DNA of 64,000 nt, taken from positions 124,001 through 188,000 of the forward strand of contig JAJEKV010000414.1 of assembly GCA_021234155.1 (NCBI GenBank), written 5' to 3'. This stretch comes from Isoetes taiwanensis. Lineage: Eukaryota; Streptophyta; Lycopodiopsida; Isoetales; Isoetaceae. The position numbers and the translations under genes are program-made. The notes under the pieces are model-generated. The model ran no database searches. It had not been told where the DNA came from and worked only from the letters and a program-made list of their open reading frames with translations. Numbering within the stretch: position 1 is the stretch's first letter; every line of letters begins with the position of its first letter. Of this stretch, positions 1 to 12,649 are shown piece by piece.

Positions 1-127
1 ATCTACAATGAATTGAACAAAATTCTTGGTATTATACACCTCATTGTAGTAGCTTGTACATTATTTACATTCTTCCTGCAGGGCACATAGTGCAAAATAT
101 GTTTAACTCTCTATCTCTTTAAGTCTC

Positions 128-909
128 CTAATTTGGCCGCATCTTGAATATAAACTGAAATATAGTTGATTTTTCAAGCTGATTCCGTCTATCACTGTCA
201 TTCTTTGGAAGCATCCTTAAGATCTCCAATTCTTTGGCTTTGGGTACCTGTGCTCTACCCTTACTGGAGTCATCTAGGTCTCCTTTTTCTAGCAGACTCA
301 CATTTCTCCTTTTTATGTTTTTTATCTTTGTGTTTCTCATCCTTGATCCTCTAGTTTTCTCTTTTCCTCCTTACTTGAATGAGATTCATCTTGAATAAGA
401 CAGTCACCTTCAGCAATTTTGTTTTCATTCTCCTTCCTTTCCCTCTTTTCCTTCTTAGAGGAATAGGGTTCATCTTGAACATCAACTTGATTTAAAATTG
501 CTATAGTATCATCGCCTAGAAATTTACCTTTAAATTGTTTCTTTGTACCTTTTCTCTCACTTTGTGGGGTTACTATTGTGCCCAACTCAAGAGCCCCATC
601 TTTAAGAATTTCACTCTGAGCATTAGTCCATAAGAGATTCCAAGGCTGCAATCCATACCTTCCAAGAACCAACTTTTCATATCCTTAAAGGACCAAAGCA
701 TCTTCTCAAACGCCTCATGGCAAAAACAAGTTGGCTTTCAAAACATGAAGATTGTAAAACTTTAGCCCAAAAATTGTTCCTCGTACCATAGGCAGTGCTT
801 CTAAAAATTTCTGACCAAGTTGGCTCAATGAGAATTTGTAGCTCCTTGTGATTATATTATTGTAGATGGGCATAAGCCTGCATATAATGCCACCCACTTT
901 CTTTAACAT
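128..909 (-). other. Unrecognised Lys/Glu-rich open reading frames
   Basis: Three consecutive minus-strand reading frames (909 to 715, 672 to 337, 340 to 128) together look more protein-like than chance. The middle one is 111 codons, and its second half is dense in Lys, Glu and Asp with Ser-Lys-Lys-Glu clusters, as in a disordered nuclear protein. I do not recognise a family. The three pieces are in different frames and separated by stops, so if this was a gene it is broken or its introns are not resolved. No promoter or splice pair can be argued with confidence. A chance AT-rich artefact remains possible. Confidence 0.2.
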
Positions 910-1680
910 CTTGCAAATGAACGTAGGATGGCACTTAAAATTTACTTATTATATTGCACGAAATGATCTACTTGCTTCAACATCTTGGGAGGTTTTGCAA
1001 TGTTTGCCAAATATAAAAGACCATTAAATAAAACATGTTTTGCATAAGGAGTAAAGAATCAGGTTATAGACACAGCAAAAACAAGGATATATTGTTGAAA
1101 TGGTTGTCTACCCTACTCTGACCTAAGTTTCAAAATGCGAATGTATTGATAAGGGCGTAAATATCGGGTTCCACAATCAAAGCTAGTCAAATGCATACGC
1201 TGGACCATTTTCTAAAATCATTTGAGAGCCTCGTGATCCCACAGCTCTTTACAAAGGGAAAAGTTATATAATACCGGAACAATGCATAACACAAATCTCA
1301 GAAAATTGTTTGTTGGAACTACATCGCACAACATAAAATTGGATATGATTATTATTTATCTATATATGACTATAACTCATCCAATATAGACCCACCTGAT
1401 CCCGAATTCAAGATTTCAATCGATCGGATGACTGAAGCTAGCCAATGTGCATCAGAAAAACAATTCCCACTGTTATCATTATGCTGCCACCATAAAAAAT
1501 GTCATAAGATAAACAGACTTTGTAAGAGTTTCTGAATTTTCTTATATATATATTCAGATATATTACTGGAGCCTGAATTTTTTTGCCTAAAGTCAGGCTT
1601 TTATGGAAGGCATAGTTTCTTTAAGCTGGAATTTCGCTTTGAAATTTCCGGTGATGTGGTGGGCTTAAAAAACATCAATT
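910..1680. other. AT-rich stretch, nothing recognised
   Basis: No reading frame, RNA gene or repeat stands out. A small inverted repeat lies near 1,570-1,605, where AGCCTGA is followed by its complement TCAGGCT. It may belong to the hairpin and promoter cassette that follows. Confidence 0.3.
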
Positions 1681-1690
1681 AAAGGAAAGT

Positions 1691-1743
1691 GGCCTCACAC
1701 GCCAACTAGAAATTTCGTTTAAATTTCTAGATCGTGAGAGGCC
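1691..1743. repeat. Imperfect hairpin upstream of a TATA cassette
   Basis: GGCCTCACACG at the left pairs with CGTGAGAGGCC at the right with one mismatch. Inside it, CTAGAAATTT pairs with AAATTTCTAG around a 5-base loop. The hairpin ends about 60 bases before a TATAAAA box. The same order (hairpin, then GTGGC, then TATAAAA) is seen at 14,047-14,196, so this may be part of a repeated element rather than a chance palindrome. Confidence 0.55.
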
Positions 1744-1781
1744 GATGAAGAAATTTTAATCAGATTGAAATTATGTCGACG

Positions 1782-1809
1782 TGTCAGCTGACGTGGCAGA
1801 AATATAAAA
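1782..1809 (+). promoter_or_regulatory. TATA promoter cassette with GACGTGGC box
   Basis: CTGACGTGGC is followed after four bases by TATAAAA (1,803-1,809). ACGT-core boxes next to a TATA box are typical of plant core promoters. The downstream 350 bases are T-rich and leader-like, contain TTGCATGCAAGTT, and end in AAG followed by GTAAGAAC (about 2,165-2,175), a good splice donor. The cassette at 14,174-14,196 has the same box spacing and the same ATTGCATGCAAGTT leader word. No coding exon downstream could be identified. Confidence 0.4.
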
Positions 1810-2179
1810 AAGAATCGGGACATTTTATCAACCTTTTGCTTGCGTTTTCTCTGATTCGGCATGCAGCCAGAGGTCTTGCCAAAGATTTACTTGATTTTTC
1901 TGCTAGATTATGGTCGGATCTGCCTCTTTCATACTGAATGCCTTGGAACGCCACTGTTTCTTCGTGACTTTGGGCATTTGCAAGTTTTTAGTAGCTTTAC
2001 AAGTTCTGGAGCGGATTTACAAGTTCTTAACAGTTCTTAGGAGGGATTTCACGAGTTCTTAGCAGTTGTTGCATATTCCGAGCGATTTTATGGAGTTCTT
2101 TGGCATTGAGTTGCATGCAAGTTATTTTTGCTTTAATTAGTTGCTTTTTTAAGTTTTTTTTTTTTAAGGTAAGAACTTT

Positions 2180-4390
2180 TTGTATTCATTATATTGGAAG
2201 AATTGCAATACAAAGATCCCTCATGGATCAGGATATAATTTAAAAACAAAAGATCCCATATGGATCTGAATCATATTTGCAATTATAGTACTCATAAGAA
2301 TCTCTCAACCTCTTCTTTTATCTAACCTGGGTACTACAAGATGAACATCTTCTTAGTTAAATAGAATACTACAGAGTTTAATGCTCATTTTCCACAAGTC
2401 AGCAGATAAATCTTGAATGCTCGAAGAAACCTCTTGCAAAACTAGAAATGAAAAGGAGAGATGAAGAGTAACCTGAACAATCTTCTCTCAGAGAAGCCAG
2501 CATGCTTCAATCTCTGATCAAAATCAACAGATTTACTACCAAATGTGAAACTAAGAGATTTGAAATTATGCATTGTCGGGATATTGCGATCAGTACCCAC
2601 CTACAATAGAAATTTGGACACATGGCCCAGCCACCAAAACTCTCCTAATTCTAGTTCATGATATCTGGTCTTGACATGGAAGCACCTTCCTAGACACAAT
2701 CAGGTCCCTAGCTCGGCAATCTCAAATAATCAGACATCCTATTGTAAGATTATGAAAATGCATGGAGACCAAGAATTTACTCTGTCTTCTTTCAAGAAAA
2801 CATCTCTAGATCTTTCTCCTAGAAAGAGCAAGAGGAGGGGAAAACCTTCCAACAAAATAGACCTGTAATAGATATTTAAACTGCCAATAAAACAGTAATC
2901 TTGAATCATCTTCTCTCATAGCCTTCTTCTACGTTATAGGCATACGCGCCGTTTCGGTGTGTCTATCCATAAATAAACAAAGAAAAACCTATTTTGCAAG
3001 ATCCAAGCAACCAAGAAACAAGGATCTTGGGCTAAAGTTTGAAACTTATCAAAACTGTTCTAGATCTTTGTTATATTCATGAAAAATCACTATGCTTACC
3101 CATGAACGGAAGCATTAGGAATAATTCCACGTTAGTGGAAGAATCGTTGGGCTGAAGAGAAGTCATAAAGATGCTCCAAGAATCGTCAATTAGCAGCCAT
3201 ATATAGAAGAAAATCACGGATTATACAAGAAATCAAAACCCATGCTAGCAATCAAAGGCGATGATCATTTTGAAGTTTCTACTGTAACCCCTCATCTGGA
3301 AACGGAGTGCTCTACATATATGGCGGTTTTATTGTATGAAATAAACTACGTAAATAATGCTTTAGTCAAGAAATAATGCGCATCAAGTCCTATGCAAAGA
3401 AAAACAATGAGGGCCTATGAGGCACCGGATCGAAAAAAATATGTAGAAGAAGAAATGAATCAAGGAGCTATGGCAAGAAAGGCGGTTTGATGATTCAGTA
3501 TGTTAGAGTGCTCATCTTTTTGCTACACCAAAGATCGAAACCATGATCTAAAAATATTCTTCCCATTTCGATAATTGTGGTTGATATGGTTTGTGGAGAT
3601 TTCTATGGCAATGACCTCTTCCAGATTTGAAGCCCCGATTTAAAACCCATGAAAGTTACACAAAATTTTTTGCATGACCCACGTTATTTAACTTTTTAAG
3701 AGGATCTTTATCACTAAGTGAACTTATATTTGCATGGTGAGGGCAATTTTATTAATAGGCGGTGTGAATGAGATAGGGTTTTGGCCTTGCAGGAATAGCA
3801 TCGTTTGACGGATTTGAGCCATTTAAAAAGAAAAAAGCACAAAATCCAAATGACATAGTTTTGTTGGAGTTAGATAAGATCTTTCTAAGCAAAGGAATCT
3901 GAGGCTATTTTAAAAGGAATAAAATGCAAATGCATCATGATTTCAATCATTTGAAGTTAAAGCATTGCATGTTATTTGCATATTGTAACAAGACAACAAT
4001 TGCCTAAATTGGGTGCGTCTTTTTATGGAGCATTTGGTGCATCTTATGTACTGTATGAATTTTGTTTAAATTTTATGCACTTGGTGCTCCACATGGATTA
4101 ATGCTAGAACCTACGTTGTTTTGATCCTTTTTGGATGTGAACACGAAGGCCCAATTTTATAAGGCAGATTTACTACACATTATGTGGTCTTATATTTTAT
4201 CTTCCATGATTGCGGGCTTTTCAATGATAGATCGCGACTTCCATAAGAATAGAATAGAATAGGTTTTTTAGCGCCCACGAAGACCAATTGGCCTATGGGA
4301 CCCAAACAAAAAAGAGAGCAACAAGTGTATTATTGACATGATTAAAAACCTCCGCCCAAGGGTTTTCGAGGGAAAACCTTAGCAATAATA
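2180..4390. other. No recognisable gene
   Basis: AT-rich sequence without a convincing coding region. A 65-codon frame at 2,671-2,868 (+) ends in a basic run but is not recognised. Minus-strand frames around 2,330-2,680 contain leucine- and phenylalanine-rich pieces that faintly resemble mTERF repeats, but not well enough to call. The stretch 4,230-4,390 just precedes the 3' end of the LINE. Confidence 0.3.
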
Positions 4391-4397
4391 AGCATCT

Positions 4398-7262
4398 TTG
4401 GCACACTGTACAATTGCATGGGATGGGTTCAATACCGAATCCCATAGGACACAAAGAAGTCCGGTGGCATCCATAACCTCACGGAGGTATGACCCCAACA
4501 ATCCGCCCGATCTTTTCGTAGTCAATAAGCGATGCAATTTGGCCCGGGCACTAGTAATCGAACATATCGCTCTCGGATATGGGCAAATGCCGGGCAGATC
4601 ACGGAGGGTATGACATTCATTCTCAATCGCTACGAGGTGGTGGCAACGACAAAGCCTTTGTTCTCGTGGTTCCCGAGCCCAACGCCATTTTCAATGCGGA
4701 GGCCATGTGCACGTCGCGAATGGAAGCTATAAGTACACAGCTTCTTCATGGGTTGGGTGTACAAAAATCTTGGTGTGGGCCTCTTGTGAGCCTACAATTG
4801 ACTTATTGGCGATAGTGTACCCGACAACATCGTCGAGCCTCTGCATCGAGGAGGCTTACGAAGGAAAAGTAGCATCTAGAGTGCAGTTTAAGTGCCTCGC
4901 TGTGATCTTTCTTTGTCGAGCCTGGGCGCATCTGTTTACTGCACATCCCAGTATGAGAACCCGGGCTTGCTTGTCTTTCAGTACGAGTTCCGGGCGTTGC
5001 GGACCCATCATTAGTGGCCAAAGCAGGTGGAGACAGCGTGTATCAGCCATAGCGACCACCTTTTGGAGTAAGCGACATGGCGTTCCAATGCGGCCTGTTG
5101 AAGGGGTAGAAAGCACATCTCACGGGTAAGGATGCAGTGCGGAACTATGGACTTCACCCGGGCCCATGCCAGAAGGCCTTACACTTTTGCTTTCGAGGTC
5201 ATTCAGTGTTGAGGGATATCACGGACTCCATACGCCCCATACAAAGGACCGACTCAACCCAAGGCCGAAACAAATGTATTTGGTGGCCCCGGGCATACAA
5301 CTACCCTTTGTGGTACATTTGTTTTGCATGGCATACAATGCTTTCCAACCAGGTGACCATAACGATGTTTGCATCCCAATGGTGGTAGTTGAGAACTCAA
5401 TCCCCAAGTACTTGTAGGTCAGGAGCCACCTCTACCTCCACTTACGGTAAGGTGAATGTAGGAAGCCTTGGGGCGGGGATGATGCAAGCCCATGACACCT
5501 AGTTTTGTGATTAACTTCGCATGCAGGTGAATTGCAAAAAGCGTCAAAATCCGGTGGCGTTGCATGTCTCCTAGAGTATAGGCCATGAGATTGACATCGT
5601 CGACATATATGAGAGTTGGGATTTGTGATGCATGAGATGTGCTTGCGCACCTCCATGTTGAAGAAACCAATCTTCAAGCCCGATCAATCTATAGGCCAAA
5701 GAATGTGGGGAGAGGGGCAACCGGCGCACTCAATGCTCTGCCCGATCATAGAATTTTGTCTTGCCCGATGTGATACGGCACGAGCATGCCTCATCGGCCC
5801 GATATCTTGCATTGCGCAGAGTCGGGGGGTCTCCATAGCACCCAATCGTCCCCAACTGACATTGGCGTGATGCGGTATGACCGAGCGCTTTGCAAAATCC
5901 GCTCTTGATCACAGGTTCGAGGTTGGCGATTCACGCTATCTTCAATCAATGTCTTGTGAGTGAAGATATGATCAATGGTGGAATGCGGGCGGAAACCCGC
6001 TTTGTGTAGAGCTCGCACCTCCGTTTCCTCTACCCATATTGTCACCCATTTGCTCAAGGATGCGATAGCAGTTTGCAAAGAGAGAGACCATAATAATGCG
6101 GTAGTTGGCGGGCATTGAGGGTCCCCCGCTTTGTATATGGCACTACCCTACTAGTGGTCCATTCGCGTGGGAAGCCTTCTCGCAATGCTTTATTGAACAA
6201 TGCCGTGAGGGCAGGGGCACCGATGGAGGCCCAGCCATTTGAGAAGTTGCACTGCATGCCATCTAAATCTGCTTTGCCTTCCCATTAGCTAGTATTTTTG
6301 AGGCCCATGATGACATCCCCCCCTCTGTGATAACGAGCCATGCCTATCTATGGAGGGTGGTGCGGCCCGAGACCATCACAATTGTTGCAGAAATCTTGTA
6401 CCCATTGCTCAGGTGATGTTCCTTTGTAATGGGTTGAGGAGGCTTGCTCAAGACCCTTCTCGGGGAATGTCACGGGGTGCGGTCCGGGGAGACCAAACAT
6501 CATTTTGGCGATGCTCTGCGAAGGTATCTGGCCTTCTTGTTCTTGAAAAGGGCGGTATTGGTGGCGGCTTGAGCGGGGAGATGGGATAGAGTGACTTCTT
6601 GGGAATTATGCGTTTGAGCTCCGACACTCATCCACTCAAACCATATGTTGCGGGGGAAGGTGGTAGTGCGGGGTTCGCCCGTGGCGGCCTCTCCCAAAGC
6701 ATCTTTATGCAGCGGTCGAGGAAGCGGATTCGGTGAAATTTTGGCCAGTTGCTCTTGAAGTGTGGGGAGTTGCGACAGTCACGCCCGGTCATGCTCAAAA
6801 GCAGGCATAGGTCCTGCTGCGAGTCGTGGTCCGGTATTTGGGGCTACGGTGTGTTGAGGTAGTAGATGCAGGAGCACTCCCAATGGGAGATGCATGAGCA
6901 GGGCGGGTGAATTAAAGTCCTACTTCCCTCGTCAGGAATTAATGCGTCCCGATGGAAAAATGAGTAACCCGGTCTTGATCCGGTTCCTCAACCAGCGAGA
7001 TAATCCACCACTTTGGAGCCGCCCCTTGGTTCTCCCTGTCTACAAGTCTGCACTGGAAGGCGACCCATTGTGCCAACCCATTACAAATAACGGGGTCAAA
7101 GATACTACCCGGTAACAACATTTGCGCCGCCATAGCCCGAAATATGGATGTCGTATGATATCCTTGACCAAACCACCTTTGCGGGGTTCAAGCTGCAAGG
7201 CGTCCTCTGCCCGAGGGGGCTCAAATTTTGGAACTTTCTTGCGGTTCTGTGTTGCGTGCATT
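4398..7262 (-). pseudogene. Decayed LINE (non-LTR retrotransposon) reverse transcriptase ORF
   Basis: Read on the minus strand from about 7,260 downward, frame fragments follow the order of a LINE ORF2. Near 6,257-6,054 there is FPREW, then VVPYTK and a damaged NYR region, the fingers region of LINE reverse transcriptases. Near 6,000-5,940 comes AGFRPHSTIDHIF, the conserved GFR block. Near 5,620-5,580 comes IYVDDVNLMA, containing the catalytic YVDD. After this (about 5,116-4,856) the frames HLLWPLM and VLKDKQARVL fit the region after the palm. The enzyme would nick and copy its RNA at the target. Many frameshifts and stops break it. The upstream endonuclease half is not recognisable, and no poly(A) tail is obvious at the low-coordinate end. 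Overlapping plus-strand frames are shadows. CTG and CAG are scarce here, so some breaks may be sequence errors. Confidence 0.8.
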
Positions 7263-10200
7263 AAATTAAGCCAAGCAACATAACCACTGCCTAACTATTT
7301 TATCTTCTTGTATGTCATCATATAGATCGACATAGGGCTCCAATCGATATCTTTGTCATTGAAGGGGAACCTGTGCATGCAAATGTACTCATAAGGCTGG
7401 AGTAACCAAACGATTTCTGATTTCAAATTCAGTTACGTTGTTCTAGACAATTTGCTTTCAGGGTAGACTTTACGGTGGTCGGGGTGGACTTCGTTTTGCA
7501 GCCCCCATCCGACGTGGTCAGCTTGGACATTATTTTAAAAGGGTAAGAAGAACTTTCTCTAATGTCCACACATATTGACGTATATAATAGAATCATAAGC
7601 ATCCTTTAAAAGGAAAGGAACAAAACATATTCTAGATTCTGCACCAGCTCCGACAGAGTGAACTTATTTACTTATTCTAGGCTTTTATTGCCATTGTGGT
7701 TTTAGATTTTGGAGCAATGCAGTATCAGCACGTAGTTGTTTCAAACGAGTCTGTCCTCACAACTTGGAGGACCAAAGCTTTGTTGTGGGCTATGAAAATG
7801 TCACTCATAATTTGGCAGTCTAATGAGGGGGTGACAAAAGCTTAAAGTGCGTCCTGCATATACAAGAAATGGGACCTTATCAAAGGACATATCACACTAT
7901 TGAATTGATTGCTTATATCAACATGTCCTTAAGGTTTGGATTTTATTCTAGCAAATAGTTTCAAAGATTTTGCATTGTGCATGTTTGATATTTGAGCTAT
8001 ATATGCTGATCAGGAGATGGGAGTAATCCTGCATGTCAAGTGCCTCTCCAATCAAAATGAAGTGAAGATTTTGTGCTTTTGGTTTGTTTGTCGTCCTTTT
8101 GTCATTGCACCATGAATGATTTGCAGTAACTAAGACAATTACAATAACTTCACAGAATTACATGTCACATGTAATGCAAAAGCAATCATACTAGTATCAA
8201 GAATAAGTTTTCCACTCTATAACTTTTAAGAACAAACTCAATAATTTGAGTAGTGAATATCTTAACAGATGAACAATTGCATCTATCTTCGCGTCAATCT
8301 GTAACCTTATGCTTCTCTTCAAGCTACAATCTTTATCTCATATTATCACACTTGTGTGTTAATACATTTGAAAAACTATGCTTTTTGAGGAGATCTTGAA
8401 TAGAGGTTTGTTAAGGCAAAGCTCTTGACCATCTAAATTTATTAATGCAAAAAATAATAATAAATATTTTTTTAAGATGTCTGGAACAGGTTGTAACGAA
8501 AACAAAGACTCGCCAAATCCTGAATCCTGCCTTTTCCATAATGCAAAAACTTGTAGAGTATGGTTTTAGTAGCTTCGGCTCAATACAACCTTCTATATTT
8601 GCAAGATTTTCTTTAATTTGGAGTTTTAATCTGGATCTACCTGCATGTCCTCCATTCTCAAAGTTGTAGGCTCCAAATTAGCTAGCCATGGCTTCATACT
8701 TCGTCTAGCCTGTGGTAGAATACATGGCATAATGAATGATGCCGCTGAACAATTCTAGCATATCTTGCTAAATAATACGTAGTGGAGCTAGATTCCATGT
8801 ACATATTCAACAAAGTTGTAAAGCATAAGACCTGATAGAAATGAAAAATACAAGAAGGGTCAGATCACATGAAGGAGGCAACATGGATTATTTCCTGTTG
8901 ACATGAACCCACTTTTTATGCTAGAGTCACATGAAGTCATTGATAGCATATGAATCAGAGAGCATTTTCCCTTTTTATGTAACAGGAGTGCTCAAAACCT
9001 GTGGTGTTAGATGAAGAATGCAAGCCACTATTGAAATCGAACGTATTCCTGTCAACATCGGTATGATTTGGGTGGCATGTGACCCTTCTATTTTAGACGA
9101 TTGCTAGAGAAGCAGCTAGATCAACAACTTCAAGTATATAGGAATGCCAATTTACATGCCATCCTGGGCATAAAGAGGGCGTCGTATGTGGAGCCCTGTT
9201 GACATATCAGGAATGGCATGTATGCCTTTTCTTGCAACATAGAAAACAGTTAGGAAGCATTCTGTGTCTGTGATAAAAATGCCGAAATGTTAAATTTTGA
9301 GAATGCAAGTAAAAATGCGCCCACTGTAAAAGTTCGTTGCACAGCAAGAGTTTTTCAGCAACGTTCATGTTTTAAAACAGTGCAACGTGACACGATGCTA
9401 TTGGTAGGGAATGCTTTCTCACAGTTTTTATGCGACCAGGCTCTAAGGCCCCTTTTCTACGACACTCTTTGTCTTATATTTATTAGAATTTGATGGGACA
9501 ATACATCATCAAATAAGATACCCACCTTTTCCATTGCAATTTTTGGACATGTCTTACGTTAATGTCGTACAAGTCCGATGTGGCATTTTCTTCGGGGAAA
9601 ACCCCTACCATAAAAAAGAGACATCAAAAAAGAGCCAATCCCAGACCTTTTTTGCCGCAAACATAGGCTATCCCAAAAAAGAGAAGACGAGAAGCAATGG
9701 AGTTGATCCGATGTGTAACGGTTCGACAGGCAAATACGACACTAGATGTTGGCAAATCCTTTGAAATAGAAAGACGCTGCCCTTTTTTTAATAGAGACAC
9801 GTAGATTCACAGAGAAAGGCAGGTCGTTTTTGAAGGTAGGTTATTTTTGAAGTTGGAAAAATTTGAAGCAGCTCGATTTATCATTAGATGATTGTTTTCT
9901 TAGATCATTTTTTACAAACAAATTTAAATCATCAGTTGCAAATTTGCAACAGGAGCCATTGTTAATCACTTTTGCATTCACATATTTGCATTTTATAATC
10001 CTCCTTTTTCATATATTCGTTCTAGATTCTTATTCAATAAGTACTTCTTTATCTTTAGAGAATTGGCTTCCTTTTAAAACAATAGAATTTACTTCCTTCT
10101 GAAACAATGCTTACAGTCGAATTGTTGCATTGTTGCAGGTGGGCATAAGCATGCTACACCCTCAAAAAAAAGTACCATTTAGGAACCATAAAACTACCTA

Positions 10201-10550
10201 AAAAAGTACCCAACACTGGCTTGGGTAATTTTTATAATATCTCAATAACTACAAATGTTAAATTGAATGCATTCATTTTGACCTCCAATAGTATTATCTC
10301 TATCTTAACCTTGAACATTGATATGCTTTTGACATTTTATATTGAACTTTTGAATTAGTTTTGACCAAAAGAACAAGAAAACAGTACCCAATCCAAAAGT
10401 ACCTAGTGTAGGTACTTTGCTAAGGTGTTCCAAAATGGCGTGGTGGCATGCATATGCCCGTGTCCTTTGCTCCAATCTACATGTGGAAAAACGAAATATA
10501 AGATAGGTGTAGTGCACGATCACACTATTTCTGCCCGATCTGGGTTATTA
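7263..10550. other. Long stretch without a recognised gene
   Basis: Several short frames exist (for example 8,445-8,669, 9,287-9,493 and 9,863-10,102 on the plus strand), but none has a recognisable domain, promoter or splice context. The sequence is AT-rich and not repetitive within the window. I see no RNA gene. Confidence 0.3.
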
Positions 10551-10560
10551 AACAAACACA

Positions 10561-10648
10561 TGGAAACCCTTCCGTGCTTCCATGTGGAAACCCTTCTCAA
10601 TTTCAAGGAAATTCGGAAGGGTTTCCACGAGGAAGCACGGAAGGGTTT
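10561..10648. repeat. GGAAACCCTTCC foldback repeat, site 1
   Basis: GGAAACCCTTCC appears in both orientations (as GGAAACCCTTC and GGAAGGGTTTCC). A longer stem pairs CCCTTCCGTGCTTCC with GGAAGCACGGAAGGG. Left and right flanks resemble those of the copy at 23,878-23,943 (a CACACTAT and CGAT-GGGTTATTAA context on the left, AAGAATA and AATTTTTTTGG on the right), which argues for a mobile foldback family. Confidence 0.6.
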
Positions 10649-10722
10649 TTGTTAAGAATAGAATTTTTTTGGTTAAAAATATCCACCCTCATTAATTTTT
10701 AGAATTAAATTCTTACTGCTAC

Positions 10723-11050
10723 TTGAAGAGCCTTTTCAGAAAGGCAAATTTTTTTCATTCTTACCTCTTAGTCCGGGGATTTTTCTATGTAATCGGCTTC
10801 CAGAAGTGTTTCAAATTGGTTGGAATTGATCCAAGAAGTGTTTCAATGTTGGAATTGGAGTCGAAAGGGTTTCCTTCCATTTCTGAAGTCAGGCTTGAAT
10901 TTTTTTCTCTGTTTTGGCATTCCATTCCGGCAACGAGGATGATTCTGGCAGTGATTCCACTTCAGGCTTGATAAATGCAACAAGTAATTTGAAGCAGTAT
11001 TATCTCTGGTTAAGGAAATTGAAGTCGTATTATCATCTCCGGTTATTCAA
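10723..11050 (+). other. Leader-like exon ending in a splice donor
   Basis: This T-rich stretch holds an 82-codon open frame without a recognised domain and runs to AAAAG followed by GTAAGTAC at about 11,040, a near-ideal plant splice donor. It lies about 650 bases before the gulonolactone oxidase fragment on the same strand and just after a foldback repeat. It could be a 5' leader exon of that fragment. The matching acceptor is not certain. Confidence 0.3.
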
Positions 11051-11689
11051 AAGGTAAGTACTATCCAGAGCATCCGAATCAATTTCTTTGCCCTTTGTTT
11101 TTTTTTTTGTTCTACAAAATCAGCCAGTGCTGGAAACAGAATGCCAGATTGAAGGCCAATGTACTGAAGCATACATTTTTTTTTATCATCCAAAGAACTC
11201 GCCTGTGAGCTTTGTAGAGGCTATCGGAACATAAATTACTCTCTCTGACTTGATCTTCTGTCAAATACTGGAGAAGTGTAGGTAAGCAAAGCAGTTTATC
11301 AGTGCTTTTTTACAAATTTGTTTGTAGATTTGCTTTTCTTTTTTTCTTTTCTTTTTTTTGTGTCGTGGATGTTGCCAAATGAACGCATGACCTTAAAACC
11401 GATTTCACTTCATTTCATTCCTTAGCAAAATGTTATGGTTCATCATTATGCCGGAGCAATCCAAAAATTAAAAGTAAGTGATGTGTTGGACCTTCAGGTG
11501 AACAATTGATGGCATCTGAGAATTCTTTAGCACTTTGTGCTATATCCCTGAACAACACCGCCAATCGAATAGTAGGAGGAGATGGGTTAGTGAGCGAAAA
11601 TAATACCTTTAAAGGTTACCCAAGAGTGGGATTCAACCACCGATGCAAACAGGAGGAGGATGTCAGGAACATTTCCTTTGCCATCATGT

Positions 11690-12249
11690 GACATATGACA
11701 TGTCCATTGGATTTAGAATTGCCGCACTCAAACTCCAAGTGACATCAAGAAACTCCAGACAAGAATCCACATGAGCAATGTAGGACAAATCTCTATGGAG
11801 GGACAATAATGAGATTTGTTAAAGGATTAAGTGCCTAACTTGAACTCCAACAGATGCAGTAGCCATTGATATGCCATTTTTCAGAAATTGCCATAGAAAC
11901 ACCCCAATGTTGGATGAGGATGGGATTGAAGAATTAGAACAAATGCTACTCAAGAAGTATAAGGGATTTTCCTCCTTGGGGAAGAAACATAGATTTTGCA
12001 TTTGAGGATCCAAAGTGGGGGGACATTGCTAAGTTTCTTGAAGTCAAGAGGAGGATGGATCCCCAGGGTCTTTTCTCTAGTGAGTGGTCTAATGCAATTC
12101 TTGGGATTAGTCAAAAAGGAGGTAGAGGTATTTCTATCGTGAAGAAGTATTGTGCATTAGAAGGGCTTTGCATCTGCAGCTCTAATGAACATTGTGCTCC
12201 TAAAGATGGTTACCTTTGTAAGGATGGAGTTTTCAGCAAGGCAAATTAA
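11690..12249 (+). pseudogene. L-gulonolactone oxidase, C-terminal part, broken
   Basis: Plus-strand frames match in order the C-terminal third of plant L-gulono-1,4-lactone oxidases, FAD-linked oxidoreductases of the ascorbate route. They give FRIA near 11,707, MRFVKG near 11,810, DAVAID near 11,855, a Glu-rich EELEQMLLKKY segment, PPWGKKH, then DPQGLFSSEW at 12,055 and the cysteine-rich tail CALEGLCIC with HCAPKDGYLC before the TAA. The DP-x-GLFSSEW block and the Cys tail are family hallmarks. The N-terminal FAD-binding half is absent, and at least three frame changes occur (around 11,835, 11,965 and 12,000). No intron is needed in this part. Only the last 75 bases recur in the second block at 33,142-33,216. 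Confidence 0.75.
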
Positions 12250-12282
12250 TCTATGCTTGCATTTTATATTGTCGATATGTTT

Positions 12283-12642
12283 CAGATTTGTTCGTTGCTA
12301 ACACTCTTGTTGGCATGTATAGCAAATGTGTCAGTATTAATGATGCATGAAAAGTGTTCACGAGCATGACTACATGGGATGAAACAATGCATGAAAAGTG
12401 TTCACGAGCATGACTACATGGGATGTTGTTTCGTGGAATGCAATTATTTCAAAATAATTAATCTAGATGATAAAGGGGGTTCATATCTCTTCGATAAAAT
12501 GCAAAAACAAGGTTTAAGTCCAAGTGGAATTACTTTTGTTAGTGTTTTGATTGCATGTTCTCAAATTGCATATTTCGACAAAGGCAAAACAATTCATGCC
12601 AGCACTTTACAACTTGGACTTGAAACTCTATGTACAATATAA
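12283..12642 (+). pseudogene. PPR (PLS-type) protein fragment, copy 1
   Basis: The frame starting just after TGTTTCAG at 12,275-12,282 (a plausible splice acceptor) reads NTLVGMYSKC, then INDA, a stop, KVFTSM and TWD, followed after a duplicated 44-base segment by LFDKMQKQGLSPSGITF and VSVLIACSQ. These are the classic alternating motifs of plant pentatricopeptide-repeat proteins (ANTLVxMYxKCGxxxxARxVF, then MxxxGxxPxxxTFxxVLxACs), which bind organelle RNA. Only about two repeats are present, with an in-frame stop and a frame change, so this is a fragment. It follows the gulonolactone oxidase stop directly on the same strand, an unnatural neighbour pair. The second copy is at 33,256-33,600. 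Confidence 0.75.
12344..12425. repeat. 44-base tandem duplication inside the PPR fragment
   Basis: The segment beginning TGCATGAAAAGTGTTCACG occurs at 12,344 and again at 12,388, a direct tandem duplication of period 44 and almost two copies. The same duplication is in the second block near 33,310-33,390, so it predates the block duplication. Confidence 0.9.
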
Positions 12643-12649
12643 TATCATA

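Noticed and set aside
2330-2680. mTERF-like minus-strand pieces
   Set aside because: Resemblance rests on a few hydrophobic residues over several frames; no clear repeat register.
4398-5417. Several plus-strand frames of 70-140 codons
   Set aside because: They are antisense shadows of the LINE reverse transcriptase region.
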